Counted from the first letter of the stretch, positions 1 to 5,570 are shown. The stretch is 7,009 nucleotides of DNA from Prevotellaceae bacterium (GCA_031278495.1 JAITKG010000171.1:1-7009), one strand, 5' to 3'. Numbers and translations are program-made. Notes: a model not told the origin generated them from the letters alone.

Positions 1-23
1 GAAGATGTGGCTGGCGCGGCAGC
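1..23. repeat. Left flank of the 42-bp array (copy 1 of a 23-bp direct repeat)
   Basis: This 23-bp segment matches 271-293 at 20 of 23 positions (differences at 4, 14 and 19). Both copies contain an inverted repeat of the form GCTGnCGCGnCAGC. In this copy the arms are interrupted by a mismatch. The two copies bracket the five-unit tandem array, so array plus flanks may be one composite element. No function is known to me. Confidence 0.7.
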
Positions 24-49
24 AACTTTCAACTGCACCGTCATTCCGA

Positions 50-259
50 CCGGAAACCTACTTTTGGCAATTGCCAAAACCTTGCCGACGACTGGAAACC
101 TACTTTTGGCAATTGCCAAAACCTTGCCGACGACTGGAAACCTACTTTTGGCAATTGCCAAAACCCTGCCGACGACCGGAAACCTACTTTTGGCAATTGC
201 CAAAACCTTGCCGACGACCGGAAACCTACTTTTGGCAATTGCCAAAACCCTGCCGACGA
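50..259. repeat. Five tandem 42-bp units, each with an 18-bp perfect palindrome
   Basis: Five complete units start at 50, 92, 134, 176 and 218, followed by a 7-bp partial unit at 260-266. Units differ only at unit position 2 (C or T) and unit position 33 (T or C). Each carries the perfect palindrome TTTTGGCAATTGCCAAAA, at 62-79, 104-121, 146-163, 188-205 and 230-247. There are no unique spacers, so it is a tandem (minisatellite-like) repeat and not a CRISPR. Because 42 is divisible by three, open frames run through it on both strands, but these are a by-product of the period. It could form serial hairpins or cruciforms, or be a series of binding sites for a dimeric protein; neither is shown. 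Confidence 0.93.
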
Positions 260-270
260 CCGGAAAATGT

Positions 271-294
271 GAAAATGTGGCTGACGCGTCAGCC
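271..294. repeat. Right flank of the array with a perfect 16-bp palindrome
   Basis: This is the second copy of the flanking direct repeat. Here the inverted repeat is perfect: GGCTGACGCGTCAGCC at 279-294. Just outside it, AATGTG at 274-279 can pair with CACATT at 302-307, giving a longer interrupted hairpin. GAAAATGT is also tandemly doubled at 263-270 and 271-278. No gene lies upstream in the window for it to terminate. Confidence 0.7.
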
Positions 295-300
295 AATTAG

Positions 301-337
301 TCACATTAAATAATTACTCACATTAGCACATTAGCAC
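301..337 (+). repeat. CACATTAG short tandem repeat, intergenic
   Basis: The core is CACATTAG twice plus CAC at 319-337, preceded by a related CACATTAAAT at 302-311. The same words occur on the minus strand directly upstream of tldE (3952-3989) and tldD (5571-5592). Sequence from about 295 to 464 is otherwise non-coding as far as I can see. Confidence 0.7.
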
Positions 338-352
338 GTCATTCCGACCGGA
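337..352 (+). repeat. Copy of CGTCATTCCGACCGGA, also at 39-54
   Basis: The 16-mer CGTCATTCCGACCGGA is present exactly at 39-54, where it runs into the first unit of the 42-bp array, and at 337-352, where it runs into the 87-bp element. The shared word suggests the 42-bp array grew next to or inside one copy of a dispersed intergenic element. That history is inference. Confidence 0.6.
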
Positions 353-363
353 GCGGCGAGGTA

Positions 364-450
364 CGAGCCGCGCAGCGGAGGAATCTGTCCCCGCAGGCAG
401 GGTGGGCTTTGTTTTTGGGAAAGAGTATGAAATATTTTAGTATATTTGCA
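364..450 (+). repeat. 87-bp direct repeat carrying a promoter, copy 1
   Basis: Positions 364-450 match 985-1071 with a single mismatch (A at 420, G at 1041). The first part, including GAGCCGCGCAGCGGAGGAAT, is GC-rich and looks like a dispersed intergenic element. The last part holds a complete Bacteroidota-type promoter. Similarity stops abruptly just after the -7 box. The copies are 621 bp apart in direct orientation and enclose the 465-920 gene pair. Confidence 0.92.
415..448 (+). promoter_or_regulatory. Bacteroidota-type promoter for the 465-920 gene pair
   Basis: TATATTTG at 441-448 is an exact match to the Bacteroidota -7 consensus TAnnTTTG. TTG at 415-417 lies 23 bp upstream, within the spacing known for the -33 element. 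Transcription would start near 455, about ten bases before the ATG at 465. It is identical in spacing to the promoter at 1036-1069. Confidence 0.7.
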
Positions 451-464
451 CAATCATTTAGGAA

Positions 465-690
465 ATGAAAGAAATAACATTCATATATTAACGGTCAATG
501 GGTAGCGATTGTTCGCTATGATTGTGCGCATGGCTTTTTTCATCGTGATGTATTGTTCCCCAATGGCGATAAGGAAAAGCAATCTATTGAAATGGACTCG
601 CTGAAAAGCGCCTCCAAATATGCGGAACAGGATTTGAAAGACCGCTGGGAATGGTACCGGGAACGATATATAAAAAAATTAAAAAAATAA
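465..690 (+). pseudogene. Small protein gene with a +1 frameshift, DUF7718-like (tentative)
   Basis: From ATG at 465 the reading is MKEITFIY, then a TAA stop at 489-491. Skipping one base (one of the two Ts at 488-489) moves translation to the frame starting at 490, which then runs as NGQWVAIVRYD...AHGFFHRD to a double stop TAA TAA at 688-693. The reconstructed product has 74 residues. It has a conserved-looking core (WVAIVRYD, AHGFFHRD) and a charged C-terminal helix ending ERYIKKLKK. The second frame has no ATG near its beginning. I recall small proteins of this kind annotated as DUF7718, but could not check. It sits ten bases behind the predicted transcription start and five bases before the next gene, so the two form one operon. 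Alternatives are a sequencing error, an intact gene with a non-ATG start (such as ATT at 487), or true decay. Confidence 0.65.
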
Positions 691-695
691 TAACG

Positions 696-920
696 ATGAC
701 ACACAAAGAGACAGTACAACGGAATATCGGCTTGACATTTGACTTCGTGAGCTATTTGTACGACAATCCGGATGAGTTGGATAAACTTCCCGATAATTTT
801 ATGCTGGAATTTAAAGAAAAAGATTTTCCGGAAATAGAGCCGAAACAGCGTACGGAATCACCCGCCCGGACAATGGAAAAGCAATATGTGCGCGTACGGA
901 ATGCTTTTGCGCCATTGTAA
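696..920 (+). CDS. 74-aa small acidic/charged protein, DUF5647-like (tentative)
   Basis: I place the start at ATG 696 (MTHKETVQRN) and not at the upstream in-frame ATG 651, because 651 lies inside the preceding reading frame while 696 follows its double stop by two bases. The leader before 696 is almost pure A/T with no Shine-Dalgarno. The N-terminal half (residues 5-45) reads as an amphipathic helix followed by an NPDELDKLPD turn and a short strand, LEFKEKDFPE. This pattern (RNIGLTFDF, then NP...LP) resembles proteins annotated DUF5647. The tail KQYVRVRNAF is basic. No catalytic motif is visible. Pairing with another small gene under one promoter, next to a proven-type toxin-antitoxin operon, suggests a toxin-antitoxin-like unit, but this is inference only. 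Confidence 0.7.
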   Translation: MTHKETVQRNIGLTFDFVSYLYDNPDELDKLPDNFMLEFKEKDFPEIEPKQRTESPARTMEKQYVRVRNAFAPL

Positions 921-984
921 GCCAATATTCCTGCCCTTGCAATGACGCAGCCCTGCGACTTTTGAAACAGCGGTTTGTTTTTTG

Positions 985-1071
985 CGAGCCGCGCAGCGGA
1001 GGAATCTGTCCCCGCAGGCAGGGTGGGCTTTGTTTTTGGGGAAGAGTATGAAATATTTTAGTATATTTGCA
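985..1071 (+). repeat. 87-bp direct repeat carrying a promoter, copy 2
   Basis: This is the second copy of the element at 364-450, with 86 of 87 positions identical. It begins 64 bp after the 696-920 gene and ends 21 bp before mntA, so it supplies the upstream region of the MntA/HepT operon. The 921-984 stretch before it contains no gene I can support. Confidence 0.92.
1036..1069 (+). promoter_or_regulatory. Bacteroidota-type promoter for mntA-hepT
   Basis: TATATTTG at 1062-1069 matches TAnnTTTG exactly, with TTG at 1036-1038 placed 23 bp upstream. The start of transcription would fall near 1076, giving a leader of about 17 bases before ATG 1093. Confidence 0.7.
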
Positions 1072-1092
1072 TCATAATTATAGCGCTCCGGT

Positions 1093-1389
1093 ATGATGAA
1101 AACAACGAACGAATATATCCGCCTGTTACGCCGGTTTGAGCGTGCGCATGCCGCCGAATACGGCATCATCCGTATGGGAATATTTGGATCGGTTGCCCGC
1201 AAAGAACACACCAATGACAGCGATATTGATGTGGTGGTACAACTAAAGCAACCCGATCTTTTTACATTGGCGGGAATAAAATTAGACCTCGAAAAATTAT
1301 ATCACAAACCGGTTGATGTGGTAATTTATTCCGATACCATGAATGCTTTCCTAAAACAACAGATAGACCGGGAAACCTTATATGCCTGA
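1093..1389 (+). CDS. mntA: MntA-type nucleotidyltransferase antitoxin
   Basis: The 98-aa product is a minimal nucleotidyltransferase (MNT) domain protein. It has the defining GSx10DxD motif: G32-S33 in GIFGSVARKE, then D44 and D46 in SDIDV. A third acidic residue, D75 in PVDVVI, sits where the third metal-binding carboxylate is expected. In characterised MntA/HepT systems this protein transfers AMP groups from ATP to a tyrosine of the HEPN toxin and so inactivates it. The length is normal for the family and all catalytic residues are present, so it should be active. ATG codons at 1093 and 1096 are both usable starts. The stop overlaps the hepT start by 8 bp (1382-1389), implying translational coupling. 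Its promoter lies in the 87-bp repeat just upstream. Confidence 0.93.
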   Translation: MMKTTNEYIRLLRRFERAHAAEYGIIRMGIFGSVARKEHTNDSDIDVVVQLKQPDLFTLAGIKLDLEKLYHKPVDVVIYSDTMNAFLKQQIDRETLYA

Positions 1390-1762
1390 ACGGTTATTTA
1401 TATTGGAAATAATATCACAAATTGAGGCGGCTATTGAAAAAGTAGTCGTTCGCTTTGCAACGGTAAAGACTGTTGATGATTTTACACATAGCCCGTCAGG
1501 GATGGAAAAATTGGATGCTGTTTGTATGCAGATTATTGTCATAGGCGAACTGCTAAAAAAATTGGATAAAGTTACACACGGCGCCTTACTTCAAAAATAT
1601 TCGCAAGTGGAATGGAAGAAAGCAATGGCTATGCGTGATATTATTACGCATCATTATACCAGCAGTGTAGACGCCGAAGTTGTTTATAATACTTGCAAAA
1701 ACAAAATCCCCTCTCTGCAAGAAGGGATAAGACAACTCAAAAAAGCATTCCTTACAGCTTAA
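1382..1762 (+). CDS. hepT: HepT-type HEPN ribonuclease toxin (DUF86 family)
   Basis: This 126-aa protein has the expected all-helical HEPN make-up and the catalytic Rx4HxY signature as RDIITHHY: R85, H90 and Y92. The family comprises dimeric RNases that cleave tRNA or other RNA when not restrained. In studied systems Y92's counterpart is the residue AMPylated by MntA. The upstream overlapping mntA confirms the pair. Other family-typical segments are the MQIIVIGELLKKL helix (residues 49-61) and the EWKKAMAMRD lead-in to the active site. No residue is missing and length is normal, so the toxin looks functional. It ends 29 bp from the stop of the convergent methyltransferase gene, with no strong terminator between them. 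Confidence 0.93.
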   Translation: MPERLFILEIISQIEAAIEKVVVRFATVKTVDDFTHSPSGMEKLDAVCMQIIVIGELLKKLDKVTHGALLQKYSQVEWKKAMAMRDIITHHYTSSVDAEVVYNTCKNKIPSLQEGIRQLKKAFLTA

Positions 1763-1791
1763 AAGCCGCGCAGCACACGTCCTGAAAACGT

Positions 1792-2556
1792 TTAGCTTTT
1801 CCTCGCCACATAAATCATCTCGGAACGCAACCCAAACCGGCGCACATCCTGCGCCGGCAGCATTTTTGCATAATCCACTGTTTGCACGTGGAAGCCGGCT
1901 CCGGCGAGGCGGTCGGGGTAGTCTTCGCCGTATTCGCGCAGGTGGTCGCTTTGCCCGTAGGCTTTGAGGCGCGCTTGCGGCGCAGTGATGGAAGGGTCTT
2001 CGTACGTTTCTTTTTTCCCCGCAGTAACCGGCGAGAGCATCACGCCCCATCCGCCGGGACGCAGCACGCGGAACATTTCCCGCATCGCCAGCCGGTCGTC
2101 CGCCACATGCTCCAGCAGGTGGTTGCAGAAAATTACATCGAATGTGTTTTCGCCAAAGGGAATGTGCTGCACATCCATTTTTATTTTCGCCCAGGGGCTT
2201 TCGAGGTCTGCCGTAAAATAATCATCGCCCAGCAGCTTTTTGAAATGACGGATAAAACACCGCTCGGGAGCGATGTGCAGCAAACGGCAAGGTTTGTGAA
2301 AGAAACCGGTTTCGTTTTTCAGGTACAGCCACAGTAGCCGGTGTCGCTCCAGTGACAGGCAATGCGGACACAGCGCATTTTCGCGGGAATGTACATAGCC
2401 GTAGGGCATAAATTTGCGGTAAGCATGGCGGCATATTGGGCAACGCACGTTACGTCCCGCATAGAAAATCCCCACGGCGGGCATAACCAGCCGCGCCGCC
2501 GGCTGTATCCACTTACGGGGAATATGATTGATGAATATGCGGATGAGTCTTTTCAT
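1792..2556 (-). CDS. Class I SAM-dependent methyltransferase with N-terminal CxxC zinc-ribbon-like module
   Basis: I chose the start MKRLIRIFIN (CAT at 2554-2556), giving 254 aa. A longer in-frame start at 2616 would translate 20 residues of an intergenic repeat and is rejected. The N-terminus has two CxxC pairs, CPIC at 39-42 and CPHC at 63-66, a likely zinc site, followed by SLERHRLLWLYL. The methyltransferase fold follows: LLHIAPE (92-98) in place of the usual glycine-rich motif I, the acidic TADLES (115-120), then IPFGENTFDVIFCNHLLEHV (132-151) and VLRPGGWGVM, which are typical of type-11 methyltransferases. The tail has YEDPSIT and REYGEDYPDRL. I recall similar zinc-ribbon methyltransferases with an APE motif near surface-polysaccharide genes, but the substrate cannot be told here. 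It is 77 bp downstream of tldE on the same strand and may be co-transcribed. Confidence 0.85.
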   Translation of the reverse strand: MKRLIRIFINHIPRKWIQPAARLVMPAVGIFYAGRNVRCPICRHAYRKFMPYGYVHSRENALCPHCLSLERHRLLWLYLKNETGFFHKPCRLLHIAPERCFIRHFKKLLGDDYFTADLESPWAKIKMDVQHIPFGENTFDVIFCNHLLEHVADDRLAMREMFRVLRPGGWGVMLSPVTAGKKETYEDPSITAPQARLKAYGQSDHLREYGEDYPDRLAGAGFHVQTVDYAKMLPAQDVRRFGLRSEMIYVARKS

Positions 2557-2560
2557 GACA

Positions 2561-2628
2561 AGTTGAAAGTGGGGAGTTGAAAGTTGCCTGCGCTGCAACC
2601 TGTTTTCAACTTTCAACTTTCAATTTCC
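2561..2628. repeat. AGTTGAAAG repeats forming a 12-bp inverted repeat
   Basis: AGTTGAAAGTTG at 2575-2586 is perfectly complementary to CAACTTTCAACT at 2607-2618, separated by 20 bases. Extra partial copies lie at 2561-2570 and 2619-2628. The same 12-mer CAACTTTCAACT also appears at 23-34. It fills the gap between the tldE stop and the methyltransferase start. A transcript hairpin could attenuate or protect the tldE end, but there is no U-tract, so I do not call it a terminator. Confidence 0.75.
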
Positions 2629-2633
2629 AACGC

Positions 2634-3953
2634 TTAAATTCCGCTGAAACTTACGCCGTCGAACAGGAGGGAGGGCGTGCGCCACGAAGTGTTGAGGCGT
2701 GCGTCGTTGCCAATTTCCGCCAAGCGTTCCCAGAGGGTAAGCATGTTGCCGGTGATGTTCATTTCCGACACCGGCTTCACTAATTTCCCGTTTTCAATAA
2801 GGAAGCCTTCCACGCCAAACGAGAAGTCGCCCGTAGAGCTGTTGCTGTTGCCGCCGTTGAAGCTGGTAACCAAAATACCTTTTTTCAATTGCGCAATCAA
2901 TCCTTCCAAATCTTTATCGCCCTGTTTGAAGGTAAGGATGGACGCGCCGCTAATGGTAGGCTGCATTTTCAGCCGGTTGGCATTATAGGTATCAATAAAG
3001 TAGGTTTGCAGTACGCCGTTTTCGATAATCGTGCGCGGGCGGGTAGCGACGCCTTCGTTGTCGAACCAGCGGCTGCCTCCCGCCTGCGGAAGGTGCGGCT
3101 CGTCGGACAGTGTCCATTTCCCGGAAGCGATTTTTTGACCTAACTTGTCGATTAAAAATGAATTTTTCTGCGCCAGCGCATTCCCGTTTAATGCAGAGAT
3201 AACGGGCGAAAGCAATTTCGATACGTTCATGTTATCGACAATCATCGGATAAACGCCCGATTTGATTTTTTCTTGCCCGAGCTTGCGCAGTGCGCGTTCC
3301 AACGCTTTTTTGCCGATACCTTCTTTTTGCAGTTTGTCCCAGAATAGCGACTCGTCATACCACCATGATTCGGGGCGTGCGTCGCCGTCGCTCTTGAGCG
3401 AAACGCTCGCATAGATGTTAAATGCCGTTTGCGCTTTCTCGCCTTCAAAACCGTTGCTGTCTACCAGGTAGCTGAACCAGTCCCCGTCGCCGTACGAACC
3501 CGAAACGGACACAATGCGCGGGTCGGTTTGATAGACTTCTTCCACCGCTGCTTTTGCCAGTTGCAGTTTTTCGTCGGGTTGCAGTTGTTCAAACTGCTTG
3601 TCGTAGCAGGCGTCGGGCGCGTCGTTTCCCTTGTAGTACAAATCGGGATTGGGGAGCGTCCGGTGGGGGTCTTCCGCCAGATAGCGCGTAGCGTCAATCG
3701 CATTTTTGATGAATTTCTTCAGTTCGTTTTCCTCTATCCGGTTTGTGGAGTACGAGCCGAAACGCCCGTCCACAAACAGCGAAATGGATAACTGGTTTTG
3801 CGACGACTGCTGCAACTGTTCCAGTTTTGTGTCGCGATATTCAAAAGAGCTATCGGTGCCGCAACCGATAGAAATCCGGCTTGCCGAGCAGCCGTTTTGT
3901 TTGGCAAATCCCAGCATATCCTGTGCAAGGTCTTTATGTTTCTTTGTAATCAT
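2634..3953 (-). CDS. tldE: TldE/PmbA, non-catalytic partner of the TldD protease
   Basis: The 439-aa protein has the TldD/PmbA fold but lacks the HExxxH zinc motif, as expected for the TldE/PmbA subunit. Family landmarks include SFEYRDTKLEQLQQS (36-50) near the N-terminus, FDNEGVATRPRTIIENGV (297-314) in the middle, and GDFSFGVEGFLIENGK (375-390) followed by EMNITGN near the end. In E. coli, TldE pairs with TldD in a heterodimeric protease that degrades unfolded peptides, trims microcin B17 and removes the CcdA antitoxin. The start at MITKKHKD abuts the CACATTAAACA repeat. No signal peptide is visible: the N-terminus is charged. It lies 91 bp downstream of tldD on the same strand, and I find no TAnnTTTG box in that gap, so co-transcription is likely. 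Length is close to the usual size of about 450 aa. Confidence 0.92.
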   Translation of the reverse strand: MITKKHKDLAQDMLGFAKQNGCSASRISIGCGTDSSFEYRDTKLEQLQQSSQNQLSISLFVDGRFGSYSTNRIEENELKKFIKNAIDATRYLAEDPHRTLPNPDLYYKGNDAPDACYDKQFEQLQPDEKLQLAKAAVEEVYQTDPRIVSVSGSYGDGDWFSYLVDSNGFEGEKAQTAFNIYASVSLKSDGDARPESWWYDESLFWDKLQKEGIGKKALERALRKLGQEKIKSGVYPMIVDNMNVSKLLSPVISALNGNALAQKNSFLIDKLGQKIASGKWTLSDEPHLPQAGGSRWFDNEGVATRPRTIIENGVLQTYFIDTYNANRLKMQPTISGASILTFKQGDKDLEGLIAQLKKGILVTSFNGGNSNSSTGDFSFGVEGFLIENGKLVKPVSEMNITGNMLTLWERLAEIGNDARLNTSWRTPSLLFDGVSFSGI

Positions 3954-3989
3954 TGTTTAATGTGATTTATTGTTTAATGTGCTAATGTG
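3952..3989 (-). repeat. CACATTAAACA/CACATTAG repeat abutting the tldE start
   Basis: On the plus strand, ATTGTTTAATGTG occurs at 3952-3964 and again at 3969-3981, followed by CTAATGTG at 3982-3989. Read on the gene strand this is CACATTAG, CACATTAAACAAT, CACATTAAACA directly followed by ATG. The first bases of the repeat are therefore the tldE translation start region. It is the same family as 301-337 and 5571-5592. Confidence 0.75.
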
Positions 3990-4002
3990 ATGAATTGTTT
4001 TT

Positions 4003-4038
4003 GCAGTTAGCGCAGTTAGTGAAGTTAAGCGCAACTGC
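4003..4038. repeat. Three degenerate 9-bp AGTTAG repeats with a small inverted repeat
   Basis: AGTTAGCGC (4005-4013), AGTTAGTGA (4014-4022) and AGTTAAGCG (4023-4031) are consecutive 9-bp units in the tldD-tldE gap. The ends GCAGTTAGCGC (4003-4013) and GCGCAACTGC (4029-4038) can pair with one bulged base, giving a possible intercistronic hairpin. Confidence 0.55.
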
Positions 4039-4044
4039 CCACTG

Positions 4045-5556
4045 TCATTCCCCGCCGACGGTTAGTTTTTTAACTAATACCGACGGCAGTCCCAGCGATA
4101 CCGGCACGCTTTGGTTGTTCTTCCCGCACGTCCATGTGCTGCCGTCGAGTTGCTGGTTGTTGGCGACCATCGTTATATCGGCAAGCGCTTTTGGACCGTT
4201 GCCAATAACGTTGATGTCTTTAATGGGGCGCGTGAGTTTGCCGTTTTCGATGAGGTAGCCCGATTTCACAAAAAACGTGAAATCGCCCGCGCCAATCTGC
4301 ACCTGCCCGTTGGTGAAAACAGAAGCATACACGCCGTTTTTCACGCTCGCGATGATTTCTTCTTCGGTGGCGTTGCCGTTTTCCATATACGTGCTGCGCA
4401 TGCGGGGCATGGGCGCAAAGCGGAACGATTCGCGCCGCCCGTTGCCGGTGGGCGCCACGCCGTAATGTTTCGCGCTGATGCGGTCATGCAGGTAGCTGGT
4501 CAGGACGCCATTGGTAACGATATATGTTTTCTGTCCCGCTGTGCCTTCGTCGTCGAAGTTAATCGCGCCGCGGTTGCCGGCAATCGTGCCGTCGTCGGCG
4601 ATATTGATGTGTTCGTCGCAGACTTTTTTACCGAAGAGGTCGGAGAAAATGGAAATATTTTTGCGGTTGAAGTCCGCTTCAAAGGCGTGACCAATGGCTT
4701 CGTGCAGGAGGATGCCCGAACTGCCCGCCGCCAAGACCACCGGCAATTCGCCGCCTTTCGGTTTCACCGCCTTGAACATGCGCGCCGCGCCTTCGGTGGC
4801 TTCGCGGGCAATGGTTTCCACTATGTCGTCGGTGAGAAATTCCACGCCTTTGCGGAAACCGCGATTGGAGTAGAAGTTTTCCGTTTTCCCGTTTTCTTCC
4901 ATAATGCAAGAAACGTTCAACGTAGTCATTGGTCTGTAGTCGGCGCATAAGACGCCGTCGGAATTACAGAACAGGATGTACGACGTGCTGTCGTCCTGCG
5001 ACGCCATGACTTTCACCACGCGGTTATCCAAAGCGAAACAGCGGTCGTTGAGTTTTTGCACGTAGGGCATTTTGTCCTTTACCGACACGTCTTCCCACGA
5101 GGTTACGAAAGGATAGTAATTCGTAAACGTGGTTTCGCTTACATTGACCGCTTTTACCGTTGCGTTGCCGGATGCGATGCGCGCGGCGGTGCGTGCGGCT
5201 TTCAGCATTTCGTCCATCGTGATGTTTTCTACATACGCATAGCCGGTCTGGTCGCCCACGATCACCCGCACGCCCATGCCAAAATCAATGTTGGAATAAG
5301 CGCGGTTCACCGCCCCGTCTTGCAGCGAAAGCTGGTTATAAAACGTATGTTCAAAGAATAAATCGGCATAGTCGCCGCCTTTTTCGAGGGCTGCGGCTAT
5401 TACTTTTTTCAGTTCATTTTCGGATACGCCGAAATGCGCGAGCATCAGCGCAACGCCCTCTTTCGTGCCTGCGTGGCACGATTGTAAAAGATTTGGCAGC
5501 AATGCCGCCCCTACTAATGCCATTCCGCCTGTTTTTATAAAATCCCGTCGTTGCAT
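4045..5556 (-). CDS. tldD: TldD zinc metallopeptidase with Tat/lipoprotein-like signal
   Basis: This 503-aa protein is the catalytic subunit of the TldD/TldE protease. The zinc motif HEAIGH is at 285-290, and a C-terminal CGKNNQSVPV has C477 where the family has its cysteine zinc ligand. GRRESFRFAPMPRMRSTYME (373-392) and GAGDFTFFVKSGYLIENGK (422-440) are further landmarks. The N-terminus is unusual: QRRDFIK (2-8) fits the twin-arginine consensus. It is followed by a hydrophobic stretch to residue 24 and LQSC with C27 as possible lipidated cysteine. Mature sequence from about residue 28 aligns with normal TldD length. This predicts Tat export and anchoring to a membrane, unlike cytoplasmic E. 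coli TldD; an internal start at M12 would weaken but not fully remove the hydrophobic segment. It is followed by tldE, its usual partner, and preceded 111 bp upstream by pfp. Confidence 0.93.
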   Translation of the reverse strand: MQRRDFIKTGGMALVGAALLPNLLQSCHAGTKEGVALMLAHFGVSENELKKVIAAALEKGGDYADLFFEHTFYNQLSLQDGAVNRAYSNIDFGMGVRVIVGDQTGYAYVENITMDEMLKAARTAARIASGNATVKAVNVSETTFTNYYPFVTSWEDVSVKDKMPYVQKLNDRCFALDNRVVKVMASQDDSTSYILFCNSDGVLCADYRPMTTLNVSCIMEENGKTENFYSNRGFRKGVEFLTDDIVETIAREATEGAARMFKAVKPKGGELPVVLAAGSSGILLHEAIGHAFEADFNRKNISIFSDLFGKKVCDEHINIADDGTIAGNRGAINFDDEGTAGQKTYIVTNGVLTSYLHDRISAKHYGVAPTGNGRRESFRFAPMPRMRSTYMENGNATEEEIIASVKNGVYASVFTNGQVQIGAGDFTFFVKSGYLIENGKLTRPIKDINVIGNGPKALADITMVANNQQLDGSTWTCGKNNQSVPVSLGLPSVLVKKLTVGGE

Positions 5557-5570
5557 AATGTTTTTTTTTA

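Noticed and set aside
50..259. CRISPR array
   Set aside because: Units are directly joined with no unique spacers, and no cas gene is present.
5..313. Open reading frames of 87-102 codons through the 42-bp array, on both strands
   Set aside because: The period of 42 is a multiple of three, so any stop-free frame stays open through every unit. Three overlapping frames are open at once, and their products are pure repeats of 14 residues without a promoter.
946..965. Possible terminator CGCAG-CC-CTGCG followed by a short T run after the 696-920 gene
   Set aside because: The loop is only two bases, the stem at most five pairs, and the T run has four bases, too weak to call.
858..1214. 118-codon minus-strand frame
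   Set aside because: It crosses the 87-bp repeat and antisense of mntA, and has no recognisable domain or promoter.
1761..1800. Bidirectional terminator between hepT and the convergent methyltransferase gene
   Set aside because: Only a six-base AAAAGC/GCTTTT pair separated by 28 bases is found, without a GC-rich stem.
1882..2337. 151-codon plus-strand frame opposite the methyltransferase
   Set aside because: The minus-strand methyltransferase has clear motifs across the same DNA; the plus frame has none.
2557..2616. N-terminal extension of the methyltransferase to an ATG at 2616
   Set aside because: The added 20 residues are translated from the AGTTGAAAG intergenic repeat, and M at 2556 starts a typical family N-terminus.
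4111..4950. 279-codon plus-strand frame opposite tldD
   Set aside because: It is a mirror frame caused by the codon use of tldD. Its translation is low in recognisable motifs and tldD is clearly the real gene.
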